Origin: Rhodoferax sp.
Lineage (GTDB): Bacteria; Pseudomonadota; Gammaproteobacteria; Burkholderiales; Burkholderiaceae_C
Direction: 5' to 3'
DNA length: 63,689 bases
NCBI RefSeq assembly: GCF_030697375.1
Contig: NZ_JAUYQD010000078.1
Location: forward strand, 1 to 63,689
Part shown: positions 24,619-33,483 of the stretch, one piece after another
How positions within the stretch are numbered: position 1 is the stretch's first letter
How the letters are laid out: each line of letters opens with the position of its first letter
Program-made: the position numbers and the translations under genes
The notes under the pieces: model-generated
Seen by the model: only the letters and a program-made list of their open reading frames with translations
The model's database searches: none
What the model was told of the DNA's origin: nothing

Positions 24619-25548
24619 ATGTCTTCTCCGTCTATTGGTGTACCCGCCTTGCATGCGCCGGCCTCGGGTTGGCTGCGCGTGCTGCAATGGGGTTTGCTCC
24701 CCTTGGTTTTGTCGGTGGCCGGTCTGGCTTCGGTCGCGCTGTACCAAGGTGCGGTGGACCCGATGGCGGCACAGATGGGCGTGTTTGTGTTGTCCTTGCT
24801 GGCCGTCGTACTGGCGCAGCGCGTGCTGCCCCTCAATCTGGATTGGGTGTCCACCTCCCGGCAAGAGCGGCGCGCCGACATTGCTTCCTGGGTGGTCCTC
24901 ATGGCGGCCATCGACCCGCTGCTCAAGAACGGCCTCATGCCCGCACTGATGTCCTTGACCGTCACCCTGGCCCGACCCGAAGGCGGGCTCGGATGGTTCC
25001 CCAGCGAGCTTCCCGTGCTGGTGCAACTGCTGCTGGCTGCAGCCATTGCGGAATTTGGCCAGTACTGGATGCACCGTGCGGCGCACGGCCAGGGTTGGCT
25101 GTGGTCGGTGCACACCATGCACCACAGCCCCATACGCGTGTCCTTGTCCAACGGCTTTCGCACCAACCCGATCAACATGATTTGGCACCAGATGGCCGGA
25201 TTGTTTGTGCTGATGCTGATAGGCACGCCTGCGCCGGTGATCCAGATGTTGATCGTCTTCAGCACCGTCATTGGTGTGTTCCAGCATGCCAATGCCGACT
25301 TGCGCTACGCCGGCTGGAACTGGTGGCTGGGTACCGCAGACCTGCACCGCTGGCACCACGCACGGCAAGCCGGTGACGCACACTGCAACTTCGGGCAAAA
25401 CCTGGTGCTGTGGGACCAGGTGTTCGGAACCTACCGCCGCGCAGACGCGGGCGCCCCCAGCGCGGTGGGCATCGACGGGGTGAATGCCCCGACCCAAGGC
25501 TACCTGGCCGCCGTGTGGCGTTCCTCAATCGGCCAGTTGCCGCGATAA
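24619..25548 (+). CDS. fatty acid hydroxylase / sterol desaturase superfamily membrane protein
   Basis: A 309-residue integral membrane di-iron oxygenase-type protein. Four hydrophobic stretches precede the histidine boxes: HRAAH (about residue 150), HTMHH (about 165) and HRWHH (about 245), matching the HX3H, HXXHH and HXXHH pattern of the superfamily. Such enzymes hydroxylate or desaturate lipids or carotenoids. The substrate is not evident. The ATG at 24619 has AAAGG upstream and starts a short cytoplasmic N-terminus. Divergent from an ECF sigma factor, which may control it. Confidence 0.85.
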   Translation: MSSPSIGVPALHAPASGWLRVLQWGLLPLVLSVAGLASVALYQGAVDPMAAQMGVFVLSLLAVVLAQRVLPLNLDWVSTSRQERRADIASWVVLMAAIDPLLKNGLMPALMSLTVTLARPEGGLGWFPSELPVLVQLLLAAAIAEFGQYWMHRAAHGQGWLWSVHTMHHSPIRVSLSNGFRTNPINMIWHQMAGLFVLMLIGTPAPVIQMLIVFSTVIGVFQHANADLRYAGWNWWLGTADLHRWHHARQAGDAHCNFGQNLVLWDQVFGTYRRADAGAPSAVGIDGVNAPTQGYLAAVWRSSIGQLPR

Positions 25549-25619
25549 TCTTGTATCCCCCCCAGGGGCAGCACCACCATCACCGTGCTGTCCACGTACC
25601 ACCACTAGGACCGTTACCC

Positions 25620-27494
25620 ATGCGCCGCTCTGGCGAATCTACATCCCCCCACCACAGCGGCGCTCAAGCAGCTGCACCCGCCACCCCCCGGTCCGACTGG
25701 GCCACGCTCCAGCGCCTGTTCCCCTACCTCTGGGAGTACAAGTGGCGCGTTATGGCGGCACTGGCCTTCATGATTGGCGCCAAGATGGCCAATGTGAGTG
25801 TGCCGCTGTTGCTCAAGGAACTGGTCGACACCATGAACCCCAAGGGCGGCATCTCTGCCAGCGCCCTGGTCGTGGTGCCTGCGGCCCTGCTGCTGGCCTA
25901 TGGCTTGCTGCGCCTGTCAACCACTGTGTTTGCCGAACTACGCGAGCTGGTGTTTGCCAAGGCCACCGAGGGCGCCTCGCGCAGCATCTCTTTGCAGGTA
26001 TTTCGCCATTTACATGCCCTGAGCCTGCGCTTTCACTTGGAGCGCCAGACCGGTGGCATGACGCGCGACATCGAGCGCGGCACGCGCGGCGTGCACTCGC
26101 TCATCAGCTATTCGCTGTACAGCATCATTCCCACGCTGATCGAGGTGGCCATGGTGCTCACCCTCCTGGCCGTCAAGTTTGATGTGTGGTTTGCCTGGAT
26201 CACCATCATTGCGCTGGTGTTCTACATCAGCTTCACCATTGTGGTGACCGAGTGGCGCACCCAGTTTCGCAAGCAGATGAACGACCTGGACTCTTCGGCG
26301 CACAGCCGCGCCATTGATTCGCTGCTGAATTACGAGACAGTCAAATACTTCAACAACGAAGAGTTCGAGGCCCGCCGCTACGACGAAAACCTGGAGCGCT
26401 ACCGCCGCGCCGCCGTCAAAAGCCAGACCACATTGAGCTTGCTCAACACCGGCCAGCAACTCATCATCGCCACCGGGCTGGTGGCCATGCTGTGGCGCGC
26501 CACCCAGGGCGTGGTGGATGGGAACATGACGCTGGGCGACCTGGTCATGGTCAACGCCTTCATGATCCAGCTCTACATTCCGCTGGGTTTCCTGGGCGTG
26601 CTGTACCGCGAGATCAAGCAAAGCCTGACCGATCTGGACAAGATGTTCACCCTGATGGAGCGTGAGCGCGAGATCGCCGATGTGCCCGGCGCGCAGCCTC
26701 TGCGCCTGAGCCATGACGAGCATGACGCCAGCGTGCGTTTTGCGCATGTGCACTTTGCCTATGACCCCGCGCGGCCCATCCTGCACGACATCAGCTTTGA
26801 GATTCCGGCGGGCAAGACCGTGGCCGTGGTGGGGCCTTCGGGTTCGGGCAAGTCCACCCTGGCGCGCTTGCTGTTTCGCTTTTACGATGTGCAGCAAGGC
26901 CACATTGCCATCGCCGGGCAAGACATCAAGCAGGTCACGCAGTCCAGCGTGCGCCAAGCGATTGGCATCGTGCCGCAAGACACCGTCTTGTTCAACGACA
27001 CGGTGGAATACAACATCGCCTACGGCAAGCCCGGTGCTTCCCGTCTTGAAGTGGAAGAGGCGGCCCGCGCCGCGCACATCCACAGCTTCATCCACGCCAC
27101 CCCCAAGGGCTACGGCACCATGGTGGGCGAGCGCGGCCTGAAACTCTCGGGCGGCGAAAAGCAGCGTGTGGCCATTGCCCGCACCCTGCTCAAGAACCCG
27201 CCGATTTTGATCTTCGACGAAGCCACCTCGGCGCTGGACAGCGCCAACGAACGCGCCATCCAGGCCGAGCTGCAAAGCGTGGCGCAAAACAAGACCACGC
27301 TGGTGATTGCGCACCGCCTCTCCACCGTGGTGGACGCGCACGAGATTCTGGTGATGGACGCCGGCCACATCATCGAGCGGGGCTCGCATGCGGAGCTGTT
27401 GGCCGCGAATGGCCGCTACGCCCAGATGTGGGCGCTGCAGCAGAGTTCCGATGCCAGTCCTGAGCCGAACGCTCAGCGTGTGACCGAGAAGTAA
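25620..27494 (+). CDS. Atm1/HMT1-type ABC exporter (membrane and ATPase domains fused)
   Basis: A 624-residue half-transporter expected to act as a homodimer. Residues 30-350 form the six-helix membrane domain, and residues 365-610 the ATPase, with VGPSGSGKST, LSGGEKQRVAIART, ILIFDEATSALD and the switch His in IAHRLSTV. The membrane-domain segment SRAIDSLLNYETVKYFNNEEFE is diagnostic of the Atm1 (ABCB7) family, which exports glutathione-linked sulfur or metal conjugates. The chosen ATG at 25620 begins the short polar N-terminus; longer frames upstream overlap the hydroxylase. The 3' end overlaps the convergent caspase-like gene by 22 nt. Confidence 0.92.
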   Translation: MRRSGESTSPHHSGAQAAAPATPRSDWATLQRLFPYLWEYKWRVMAALAFMIGAKMANVSVPLLLKELVDTMNPKGGISASALVVVPAALLLAYGLLRLSTTVFAELRELVFAKATEGASRSISLQVFRHLHALSLRFHLERQTGGMTRDIERGTRGVHSLISYSLYSIIPTLIEVAMVLTLLAVKFDVWFAWITIIALVFYISFTIVVTEWRTQFRKQMNDLDSSAHSRAIDSLLNYETVKYFNNEEFEARRYDENLERYRRAAVKSQTTLSLLNTGQQLIIATGLVAMLWRATQGVVDGNMTLGDLVMVNAFMIQLYIPLGFLGVLYREIKQSLTDLDKMFTLMEREREIADVPGAQPLRLSHDEHDASVRFAHVHFAYDPARPILHDISFEIPAGKTVAVVGPSGSGKSTLARLLFRFYDVQQGHIAIAGQDIKQVTQSSVRQAIGIVPQDTVLFNDTVEYNIAYGKPGASRLEVEEAARAAHIHSFIHATPKGYGTMVGERGLKLSGGEKQRVAIARTLLKNPPILIFDEATSALDSANERAIQAELQSVAQNKTTLVIAHRLSTVVDAHEILVMDAGHIIERGSHAELLAANGRYAQMWALQQSSDASPEPNAQRVTEK

Positions 27495-29251
27495 AAGTCC
27501 CCGGTCAGAGCCGAGTTCTCCCAAGGCGTTTGCCCGTTGGAGGACTCTTTCATCACGTTCTCACGCACCCGTTTGAACACATCCTCGATTTTTCGGTTGG
27601 GGACCTGCAACTCTTTCAGCAGGTGTTTGGTGTACAGACCATTGCGGCCCGTGCCGTCTTCCGCAGTTCGGTTGGGGGCGGTTGAGAAGGCCACAATGCT
27701 GCCTCTGGGGGCATTGACGGAGGCCAGCCCGGCCTGCTCCCCGGCACTGCGAGCGCTTGCAGGAAAGGGGTTGTTGCGGCAGGCGTCCAAAATGATGATG
27801 GACAGCCGTGGGTTGCGGTCTTCCAGGCGGCGCATGATCGACAAATCCATGTCAATGGCCTCGGTGCTCAAATCCGCACCCGATTGAATCCGTGCATCCA
27901 CCGGAATGAGATAGTTGACCCCTCGGGCTTGAACGCCGTGCCCGGCATAAAACACCAAGGCGGTGGTGTTGCTCTTGATTTTGAGTTCGAAACTCCGAAC
28001 CGCCTGAACAATCTGCTCCCGCGTTCCGTCGCTGACCCGGATGACTTCAAAACCTTTGTTCTTTAACGCAGTCTCCATGTCCTGCGCGTCGTTGACCGAG
28101 TTGCGCAAGGCGGTGATGTTGCGGTAACGGGCATTTCCGATCACCAGCGCAATGCGGTGTTCGCCCTGGACTTGGGCCTTTTGGGCCGCCGTCAAGGCCT
28201 GGTCTTTGATGGATTGCGCCTGTGGTGCGGCTGCGGGAGCCGATTCCTTGGCAATGCCTCGGACCTTGTTGACGTCTTTCACGTGCAGGCTGACGCGGGA
28301 CAAAGCTTCGCTCACGATGGGGGTTGGTTTTTGGGTGAGTTCATCGGCGGTTTTGTACAGCTCGATGGCCTCCCACAAGCGTCCCCGTGCTTCCTGGCAC
28401 AGGCCCATGCTGAAGGTCAAGGCAACCGACTGCTTGTTTTGTTCGTAGAGACCTCCAAATAGCTCGCAGGCGCGGTCCATGCGCCCCTCTTTCGCAAAGG
28501 CAAGAGCGCCAGTGAACTTGGCCTTTGCCGCCTCAGGCAGACCATCGGGTTCTTCCATCAGCTCGACAGCCAGTCTCTGCTCGGTAGCAATCAGTGCCGA
28601 CCGCACTTGGGCCATCACCTGTGCATAGGCCGCGCCCAACATGGACGCACCCGATGGCAATGTCTTGCCGGACTCGTGCTGGCAGACCAGATTTTCAACA
28701 GTATGGGAAAAATTGCGTCCCCACACCGTGTGTTGGCCGCGGGCATCGGTGACGCGAACCGCGGCGCTGAATGTGGCGTTTCTTTTGGTGCAGTAGCGGG
28801 TCACCTCACGGTACTGCTTGCAGTCCAGGGAGATACCCAAAAACTTGGTGTCACCCTGCACCACACACTCTTGCTCTGTGCGATTTTGACTTTGGTCGTT
28901 CCAGCTGGCCGCTGTCACTTCACCACCCACAATGGCATCCGCCGATGCCGCAACAGGCTTGCCCTTGCCCTGTGTGGGGGCCATCGATTCAAATGGAACC
29001 GTCTTGATGAGTGCAACGCCTTCCACCCGGTTGCTAGCCAGTGCGGCGTCGATATCACGGGTCATCTGTGCGCCGTACTGGCCACCAAAGGGACGAACCG
29101 AAAAAACTTTGTACTGGATGGCCTCATCAAACTCGGGTGCCTTCAGTACGTTGATATTGACTTTGGGCACTGTTTGGAGGCAGCCTTGCAAAAGCGCTGC
29201 CGTCACCACCCCAGCGACGATTTGGAGATAAACGCGTGCTGATTTTTTCAT
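27473..29251 (-). CDS. caspase-family (peptidase C14) lipoprotein
   Basis: A 592-residue envelope protein. A lipobox (LLQGC, Cys at about 23) predicts attachment to a membrane facing the periplasm. Residues 30-240 form an uncharacterised region. Residues 250-330 look like tetratricopeptide-type helices (AKFTGALAFAKEGRMDRACELF, then LGRLWEAIELYKTA-like). The C-terminal 230 residues are a caspase fold: ALVIGNARY, the His of FYAGHG and the Cys of DACRNNPF form the catalytic pair. Caspase-like (metacaspase-related) lipoproteins occur widely in proteobacteria; their targets are unknown. The 22-nt antisense overlap with the ABC exporter is unusual but real. Confidence 0.88.
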   Translation of the reverse strand: MKKSARVYLQIVAGVVTAALLQGCLQTVPKVNINVLKAPEFDEAIQYKVFSVRPFGGQYGAQMTRDIDAALASNRVEGVALIKTVPFESMAPTQGKGKPVAASADAIVGGEVTAASWNDQSQNRTEQECVVQGDTKFLGISLDCKQYREVTRYCTKRNATFSAAVRVTDARGQHTVWGRNFSHTVENLVCQHESGKTLPSGASMLGAAYAQVMAQVRSALIATEQRLAVELMEEPDGLPEAAKAKFTGALAFAKEGRMDRACELFGGLYEQNKQSVALTFSMGLCQEARGRLWEAIELYKTADELTQKPTPIVSEALSRVSLHVKDVNKVRGIAKESAPAAAPQAQSIKDQALTAAQKAQVQGEHRIALVIGNARYRNITALRNSVNDAQDMETALKNKGFEVIRVSDGTREQIVQAVRSFELKIKSNTTALVFYAGHGVQARGVNYLIPVDARIQSGADLSTEAIDMDLSIMRRLEDRNPRLSIIILDACRNNPFPASARSAGEQAGLASVNAPRGSIVAFSTAPNRTAEDGTGRNGLYTKHLLKELQVPNRKIEDVFKRVRENVMKESSNGQTPWENSALTGDFYFSVTR

Positions 29252-29437
29252 GTTCGGATCAAATTTTTATAGTTTGGAGGGCGGTGCTGCTTCCCCCCTC
29301 TGAAGGGAATATACCCTCTCCGTGTGGGACGCCCAGGTCTTGAATTGGCCCGGGTTTACCCTGGGGATGGCCTTGCGATCAGGCGGCAAGGACATCGGGT
29401 ATTTTGGCCGCCAGACCAGGTGGGGTATGCGAAAGCC

Positions 29438-29458
29438 GCTATATAAATCATAGCAAAT
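29438..29458 (+). repeat. fragment of the dispersed repeat
   Basis: GCTATATAAATCATAGCAAAT matches only the right-hand stem portion of the ~51-bp repeat. It lies between the Band-7 gene and the caspase-like gene. The rest of the element is not recognisable. Confidence 0.45.
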
Positions 29459-29473
29459 GCGCGGAGTTTTTCC

Positions 29474-30274
29474 TCACTTGGCGTTCACAATGCCCTTGAA
29501 GTCATACGGCACCACAATGCTTTGCACCTTGCCATTGGCCACGCCTTCGGCAATCTTCAGGTTGGCCATGGCGTTCATGTAGCCGATGGCGCCGGCGTTG
29601 GCGTTCAGTGCGGCAATGCGTTCGGCCTCTTTCTTGGCCGTTTGCACTTCCACTTCCTTGGTTTTGAGTTCATTCTGGGCGCGCACCAGTTCGTTGGCGC
29701 TGGCCACAATCACGTCGGCGGGCGTGATGGCGCGCACCTGCACCTGCGACACCGTGATCTTTTCGGCCAACTTTTCCTCGCCCAGGGTTTTGATGATGCT
29801 GTCGCGGATCTTCTGCTCGATCACCTGCCGGTTGTCCGCCATCTTCAGGGATTCGTACTCGCGCGCCACTTTGTACGCCGCATTGCGTGCGCTCAGGGCC
29901 ACGTAGTTTTGCATCAGCAAGATATCGTCACCTTTCTCGGAGAGGCCGTGAAAGGTTTTGTTTTTGGTGGTCCACAGCTCAGACACCGCCGCCGGGTTGA
30001 CGTTGTACACCACCGTCATGTCAAAGTCTTTGATGGTCGAGTTGTCGGAGGCCAGGGGCGTCATGTTGTCCACGGCCACGGCAACGTCCTGAATCTTGAA
30101 GGTGACAATGCCCCCGATGAGCGTCTGGTTAAACGAGCCCGGCAGACGCTCGGTGGGGTCGGTGGTTTTGTCGAAGTTGATGCGCAACCCGACCTCCCCG
30201 GTCTCAATCCGGGTGCAGCCGGTGGCCAGCAAGGCGGTGATGGCAGAGATCAGTGCAAAGGCAGTGCGTTTCAT
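29474..30274 (-). CDS. Band-7/SPFH (prohibitin-like) lipoprotein
   Basis: A 266-residue protein with a lipobox LLATGC (Cys about 20), followed by an SPFH/prohibitin domain (about 25-205). That domain includes LRINFDKTTDPTERLPGSFNQ, a VVYNVNP strand and the long helix EQKIRDSIIKTLGEEKLAEKI. A charged coiled coil (about 195-230) follows. SPFH proteins scaffold membrane microdomains or chaperone membrane proteases; a lipid-anchored periplasmic form is less usual. It is divergent from the LysR-type gene at 30375 with a 100-bp gap. Confidence 0.85.
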   Translation of the reverse strand: MKRTAFALISAITALLATGCTRIETGEVGLRINFDKTTDPTERLPGSFNQTLIGGIVTFKIQDVAVAVDNMTPLASDNSTIKDFDMTVVYNVNPAAVSELWTTKNKTFHGLSEKGDDILLMQNYVALSARNAAYKVAREYESLKMADNRQVIEQKIRDSIIKTLGEEKLAEKITVSQVQVRAITPADVIVASANELVRAQNELKTKEVEVQTAKKEAERIAALNANAGAIGYMNAMANLKIAEGVANGKVQSIVVPYDFKGIVNAK

Positions 30275-30374
30275 CGTGGAAGCTCCCGAAATGTGTGATG
30301 GCCTTGCATCCTACGCGAATGCGCTTTGGCGCTGGCGTTTGGCCAAGTGGGCAGGCCCGCGCATAATTCCGGGC

Positions 30375-31349
30375 ATGGAAACCAAATGGCTTGAAGACTT
30401 TGTCTCCCTCGCTGAAACCCGCAGTTTCAGCCGTTCCGCACAACTGCGCCACGTCACCCAGCCCGCCTTTTCGCGGCGCATCCAGTCGCTGGAGGCCTGG
30501 GCCGGCACCGACCTGGTGGACCGCAGTTCCTATCCCACGCGGCTCACGCCTGCCGGGGAAACCCTGTACGACCAGTCGCTGGAAATGTTGCAGGCGCTGC
30601 AAAGCACCCGCGCCATGCTGCGTGGCCACACCACGGCAGGGCAGGACGTGGTTGAATTTGCGGTGCCGCACACGCTGGCGTTTACTTTCTTTCCGGCCTG
30701 GGTGTCGGCGCTGCGGGATAACTTCGGCCCGATCAAAAGCCGTTTGATTGCCCTCAATGTGCACGATGCGGTCATGCGTTTGGTAGAGGGTAGTTGTGAC
30801 CTGCTCATTGCCTACCACCATCCCTCGCAGCCGAATCAGCTGGATACCGAACGCTACGAGATGGTCAGTCTTGGGGAGGAAACGGTGGCGCCCTACGTCA
30901 AGCCGGATTCCGACGGCGCCCCCCTGTTCCAGTTGCCCGGCAAGGCCGGCCAGCCCTTGCCCTACCTGGGCTACGCGCCGGGCGCCTACCTGGGGCAGAT
31001 GGTGGACCTCATCCTCAAGCAGTCGGGCACCGCCATCCATTTCGACCGGGTGTACGAAACCGACATGGCCGAGGGCCTGAAAGCCATGGCGCTGGAAGGC
31101 CACGGCATCGCGTTTTTGCCCTTCAGCGCGGTGAAGAAGGACCTGCGGGCCAAAAAGCTGGTGAGCGCCGCGCCGACCCATCTGAAGAACCTGCAGCTGG
31201 TCATGGAGGTGCGGGCCTACCGGGAGCGCCCCTCCACCAAAGAGGCCGGTAAATCCGGCGTGCACACCAACCGCAGCGCCGGGCCCGCGCCCAAGCGCAA
31301 TGCGCAGGCGCTGTGGGACTACCTGCTGGCCCATGCGGCCCCGGTCTAA
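30375..31349 (+). CDS. LysR-type transcriptional regulator, HypT-like
   Basis: A 324-residue transcription factor. The winged helix-turn-helix (residues 1-60; METKWLEDFVSLAETRSFSRSA and QPAFSRRIQSLE) is followed by the LysR effector domain (about 90-295). The order and spacing of motifs, especially METKWL at the start, QPAFSRRI and the VDEAV-like VHDAVMRLVEG, resemble the hypochlorite-responsive regulator HypT/YjiE. Redox sensing there uses Met/Cys residues that I cannot check here. The last ~40 residues are Lys/Arg/Pro-rich. It is divergent from the Band-7 lipoprotein gene. Confidence 0.85.
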   Translation: METKWLEDFVSLAETRSFSRSAQLRHVTQPAFSRRIQSLEAWAGTDLVDRSSYPTRLTPAGETLYDQSLEMLQALQSTRAMLRGHTTAGQDVVEFAVPHTLAFTFFPAWVSALRDNFGPIKSRLIALNVHDAVMRLVEGSCDLLIAYHHPSQPNQLDTERYEMVSLGEETVAPYVKPDSDGAPLFQLPGKAGQPLPYLGYAPGAYLGQMVDLILKQSGTAIHFDRVYETDMAEGLKAMALEGHGIAFLPFSAVKKDLRAKKLVSAAPTHLKNLQLVMEVRAYRERPSTKEAGKSGVHTNRSAGPAPKRNAQALWDYLLAHAAPV

Positions 31350-31479
31350 ATCCATATCCATGCGATATGTCGTTGCCCCTCCTTGTCGTGCTAAAGCACT
31401 GCCTGCGTCAGGGCGCCTCATCTCGCATTGATCTGAAAACGGAATAAGTTCACGCTCCGCCATTTGGGACAATAGCGCC

Positions 31480-32514
31480 ATGACCTCTACCCTCACCCTG
31501 ACCCGACCCGACGACTGGCACCTGCATGTGCGCGATGGCGACGCCCTGCGCACCGTGGTGCCGCATACCGCCGCCCAGTTTGGCCGCGCCATCATCATGC
31601 CCAACCTGCGCCCACCGGTAACCACGGCCGCTGCCGCGCTGGCCTACCAGGAGCGCATCCAGGCCGCCGTGCCGCCAGGCGTTCAGTTCGAACCCCTGAT
31701 GGTGCTGTACCTCACCGACAACCTGCCCGCCGACGAAATTCAACGTGCCCGGGACGCCGGTGTGGTGGCCGCCAAGCTGTACCCGGCGGGCGCCACCACC
31801 AACAGCGACGCCGGCGTGACCGACCTGCGCAAAACCTACAAAACGCTGGAAGCCATGCAGCGCGCAGGCCTGCTGCTCTTGGTGCACGGCGAAGTCACCT
31901 CGCCCGACATCGACCTGTTCGACCGCGAGGCGGTGTTCATCGACACCCAGTTGATCCCGCTGCGCCGCGACTTCCCCGAACTCAAAATCGTCTTCGAGCA
32001 CATCACCACGCGGGAGGCCGCGCAGTACGTGGCCGAGGCCGACCGCTTCACGGCGGCCACCGTCACCGCCCACCACCTGCTCTACAACCGCAACGCCATC
32101 TTCACCGGCGGCATCCGCCCGCACTACTACTGCCTGCCGGTCTTGAAGCGCGAGACGCACCGCCAGGCGCTGGTGCAGGCCGCCACCAGCGGATCGAACA
32201 AATTCTTTCTGGGCACCGACAGTGCACCGCACCCCGCGCACCTGAAAGAACACGCCAGCGGCTGCGCCGGCTGCTACACCGCGCATGCCGCCATGGAGAT
32301 GTACGCCGAGGCCTTTGACGCGGCGGGCGCGCTGGACCAACTGGAAGGCTTTGCCAGTTTCCATGGCGCCGACTTCTATGGCCTGCCGCGCAACACCGGC
32401 ACCATCACCCTGCGCCGCGAAAGCTGGACACCGCCCGAGAGTTATGCCTTTGGTGAAGCCCAGCTCAAACCCCTGCGTTCGGGCGAATCTCTGCCCTGGA
32501 AATTGGTCCGCTAG
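31480..32514 (+). CDS. pyrC: dihydroorotase
   Basis: A 344-residue zinc amidohydrolase of pyrimidine synthesis, converting N-carbamoyl-aspartate to dihydroorotate. The metal-binding DWHLHVRDGD (about 11-20), the carboxylated-Lys segment VVAAKLYPAGATTNSD (about 95-110), LLVHGEV, the EHITT motif, ATVTAHHLLYNRN and the catalytic Asp in FLGTDSAPH (about 245) are all present. Length matches the E. coli PyrC class (348). It stands alone with no other pyr genes nearby. Confidence 0.95.
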   Translation: MTSTLTLTRPDDWHLHVRDGDALRTVVPHTAAQFGRAIIMPNLRPPVTTAAAALAYQERIQAAVPPGVQFEPLMVLYLTDNLPADEIQRARDAGVVAAKLYPAGATTNSDAGVTDLRKTYKTLEAMQRAGLLLLVHGEVTSPDIDLFDREAVFIDTQLIPLRRDFPELKIVFEHITTREAAQYVAEADRFTAATVTAHHLLYNRNAIFTGGIRPHYYCLPVLKRETHRQALVQAATSGSNKFFLGTDSAPHPAHLKEHASGCAGCYTAHAAMEMYAEAFDAAGALDQLEGFASFHGADFYGLPRNTGTITLRRESWTPPESYAFGEAQLKPLRSGESLPWKLVR

Positions 32515-32566
32515 TTAGCTAAAAACCCGTCGCCCGCAGCCCAGGGCACGCCCAAGAGGAGCCAAG

Positions 32567-33481
32567 ATGAACATCTTTTTGATCGACGCCGACAACCTGA
32601 ACTCGGGCGCCTGGGTGGACGAAGCGTTTCGCATCCTGGAGGAGTCCGAAGGCTCCATCCCGGTGCGCCGGGCCTATGGCAGTGCCGAGAACCTCAAGAG
32701 CCTGGCCGAGGTCCTGCGGGCCTGGGCGGTGCGCCCCTTTGTCAACCTGTCCCTGACCAAAAACACCACCGACATTGCGCTGGCCGTGGACGCGATGGAG
32801 TTTGCCTGCCACACACCGGCGCCCAAGATGCTCGTCATCGGCTCGGGCGATGCGGACTTTGTCCCGCTGGTGGTGCGCCTGCGGGAGCGCGGCATTCGCA
32901 TGGTGTGTGTGTCGGAGCGCAGCAAGATGGGGCGCGAAGCCATCTCGGCCTACGACCGGGTGATCCTGGTCGGGCAGGAGCAGGCCTTGCACGCGTCCCC
33001 ATTGGCCGCAGGCGATGCCCCTGCGCAGGACCAGCCTGCGGGGCGGCGTTTGGCCGCGAAGAAGTCTGCGGTGAAAAAAGCCGCAGCCGCCAAATCACCT
33101 GTCCAAACGCCTGCCAAAGCGCCCGTCAAAAGAGCCGCCGCCAAAAAAGCAAGCACCAAAGCCACCCCCACCCCCAAAATGCCATCCAGCTTGGCAGTGC
33201 CCGATACCGATACACATGCGCCGGTGGCAGCCGAAGGCGCCGCCCACCCGCCGCACACCCTGGATGTGGCGGCCATTTTGGCGGCCGTGCCCGCCTTGCA
33301 ATCAGGACAAGCGCAATCACTGGCGGCCGTCGCCAAGGAGTTGCTGGACGCCAAGTTGCGCGGTAAAAACACGACGGCCACCAAGCTGCTGAAAAAATTT
33401 CCGCACCACTTTGTCCTGCTGCCCCCGGAAAAGCCCCGAACCGTGACCTACACCCCCGTGCAGGACCTGTTCCGAGTCTGA
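32567..33481 (+). CDS. NYN-domain (PIN-like) nuclease with a C-terminal OST-HTH/LOTUS-like domain
   Basis: A 304-residue protein. Residues 1-140 form a NYN domain with the metal-site Asp residues in FLIDADNL, TTDIALAVDAMEF and VIGSGDADFVPLV, so an RNA-directed nuclease activity is expected. A Lys/Ala/Pro-rich linker (about 145-220) leads to a C-terminal ~70-residue domain (LDVAAILAAVPALQSG, TKLLKKFPHHFVLLP) resembling the OST-HTH/LOTUS RNA-binding fold. The domain pair is known in bacterial RNA-metabolism proteins, but the target is not. The start has AGGAG nearby. It is followed after 2 bp by the DUF3025 gene. Confidence 0.8.
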   Translation: MNIFLIDADNLNSGAWVDEAFRILEESEGSIPVRRAYGSAENLKSLAEVLRAWAVRPFVNLSLTKNTTDIALAVDAMEFACHTPAPKMLVIGSGDADFVPLVVRLRERGIRMVCVSERSKMGREAISAYDRVILVGQEQALHASPLAAGDAPAQDQPAGRRLAAKKSAVKKAAAAKSPVQTPAKAPVKRAAAKKASTKATPTPKMPSSLAVPDTDTHAPVAAEGAAHPPHTLDVAAILAAVPALQSGQAQSLAAVAKELLDAKLRGKNTTATKLLKKFPHHFVLLPPEKPRTVTYTPVQDLFRV

Positions 33482-33483
33482 CC

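Noticed and set aside
25410..25619. N-terminal extension of the Atm1-type exporter
   Set aside because: Arg/Pro-rich and overlaps the hydroxylase gene; the ATG at 25620 gives a normal length.
26010..27524. Minus-strand open frame (about 504 codons) opposite the ABC exporter
   Set aside because: Antisense of Walker and signature motifs; no independent support.
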